A DNA stretch of 5,371 bases. Origin: an uncultured Peptostreptococcaceae bacterium (lineage in GTDB: Bacteria > Bacillota > Clostridia > Tissierellales > Peptoniphilaceae). Below the pieces are notes generated by a model. That model made no database searches and had not been told where the DNA came from. It worked only from the letters and a program-made list of their open reading frames with translations. Positions 5,370 to 5,371 of the stretch are shown here, piece after piece (within the stretch, counting starts at the first letter, position 1; each line of letters begins with the position of its first letter). The stretch spans positions 1 through 5,371 of the forward strand of contig CAMDZK010000097.1 of assembly GCA_945910665.1 (NCBI GenBank), given 5' to 3'. The position numbers and the translations under genes are program-made.

Positions 5370-5371
5370 AG
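5317..5371 (+). repeat. 55-bp direct repeat, copy at the window edge
   Basis: Exact copy of 5129-5183 that runs to the last base. It is consistent with a 188-bp tandem duplication of the lipoprotein 5' region. It is also what a de Bruijn assembler working at k=55 produces when a contig stops at a shared node, and I consider that at least as likely. Confidence 0.95.

Noticed and set aside
1..5371. CRISPR arrays, tRNA or rRNA genes, transposases, attachment sites
   Set aside because: I looked for regular repeats, cloverleaf-like arms and transposase motifs and saw none. The only long repeat is the 55-bp pair at the right end.

Overview
The window reads as a low-GC Bacillota-type (Clostridia/Tissierellia-like) piece of DNA. 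The support is AT-rich spacers, AGGAG-type ribosome sites, a lipobox lipoprotein, a small ECF sigma factor paired with a DUF4367-like anti-sigma factor, and a GlmL/MutL-family ATPase, typical of amino-acid-fermenting anaerobes. Every gene I can support lies on the minus strand, so transcription runs from high to low coordinates. The odd length and an exact 55-base repeat touching the right edge suggest the window is a whole contig, probably metagenomic. That is inference.

Right block (about 4168-5371): a 344-residue lipoprotein with a propeller-like outer domain. Just upstream is a fragment that repeats 55 bases of its own 5' region and stops in an ATGA overlap with its start. A GC-rich hairpin follows the lipoprotein gene. 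Centre (about 1820-4140): a candidate -10 box, a seven-codon leader ORF, an ECF sigma factor (157 aa) overlapping by 8 bases a one-pass membrane anti-sigma factor (213 aa), a 166-base spacer, then a polytopic membrane protein (275 aa) of unknown family and a good terminator. The membrane gene carries a TTTAAAA heptamer near its 3' end. Reading on in the -1 frame adds 29 residues and stops 11 bases before the terminator.

Left block (1 to about 1590): an AT-rich spacer with a perfect 11-bp inverted repeat, then glmL (461 aa), an actin/Hsp70-fold ATPase associated with adenosylcobalamin-dependent aminomutases such as glutamate mutase. A cobalamin riboswitch starts directly at its stop codon and faces a gene beyond the left edge. 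The B12 theme is coherent: a protein tied to B12 enzymes beside a B12 sensor. The centre and right form a separate theme, an envelope-sensing sigma/anti-sigma module with surface proteins.

The blocks differ clearly in codon choice. By my hand count, AGG encodes 15 of 19 arginines in glmL, but 1 of 13 in the membrane gene and 2 of 9 in the sigma gene. Horizontal transfer or a chimeric assembly joined in the 1560-1800 spacer are both possible. Nothing here is clearly a new defence or mobile system. The most interesting points are the riboswitch abutting (perhaps overlapping) glmL, the possible -1 frameshift, and the sigma leader ORF.
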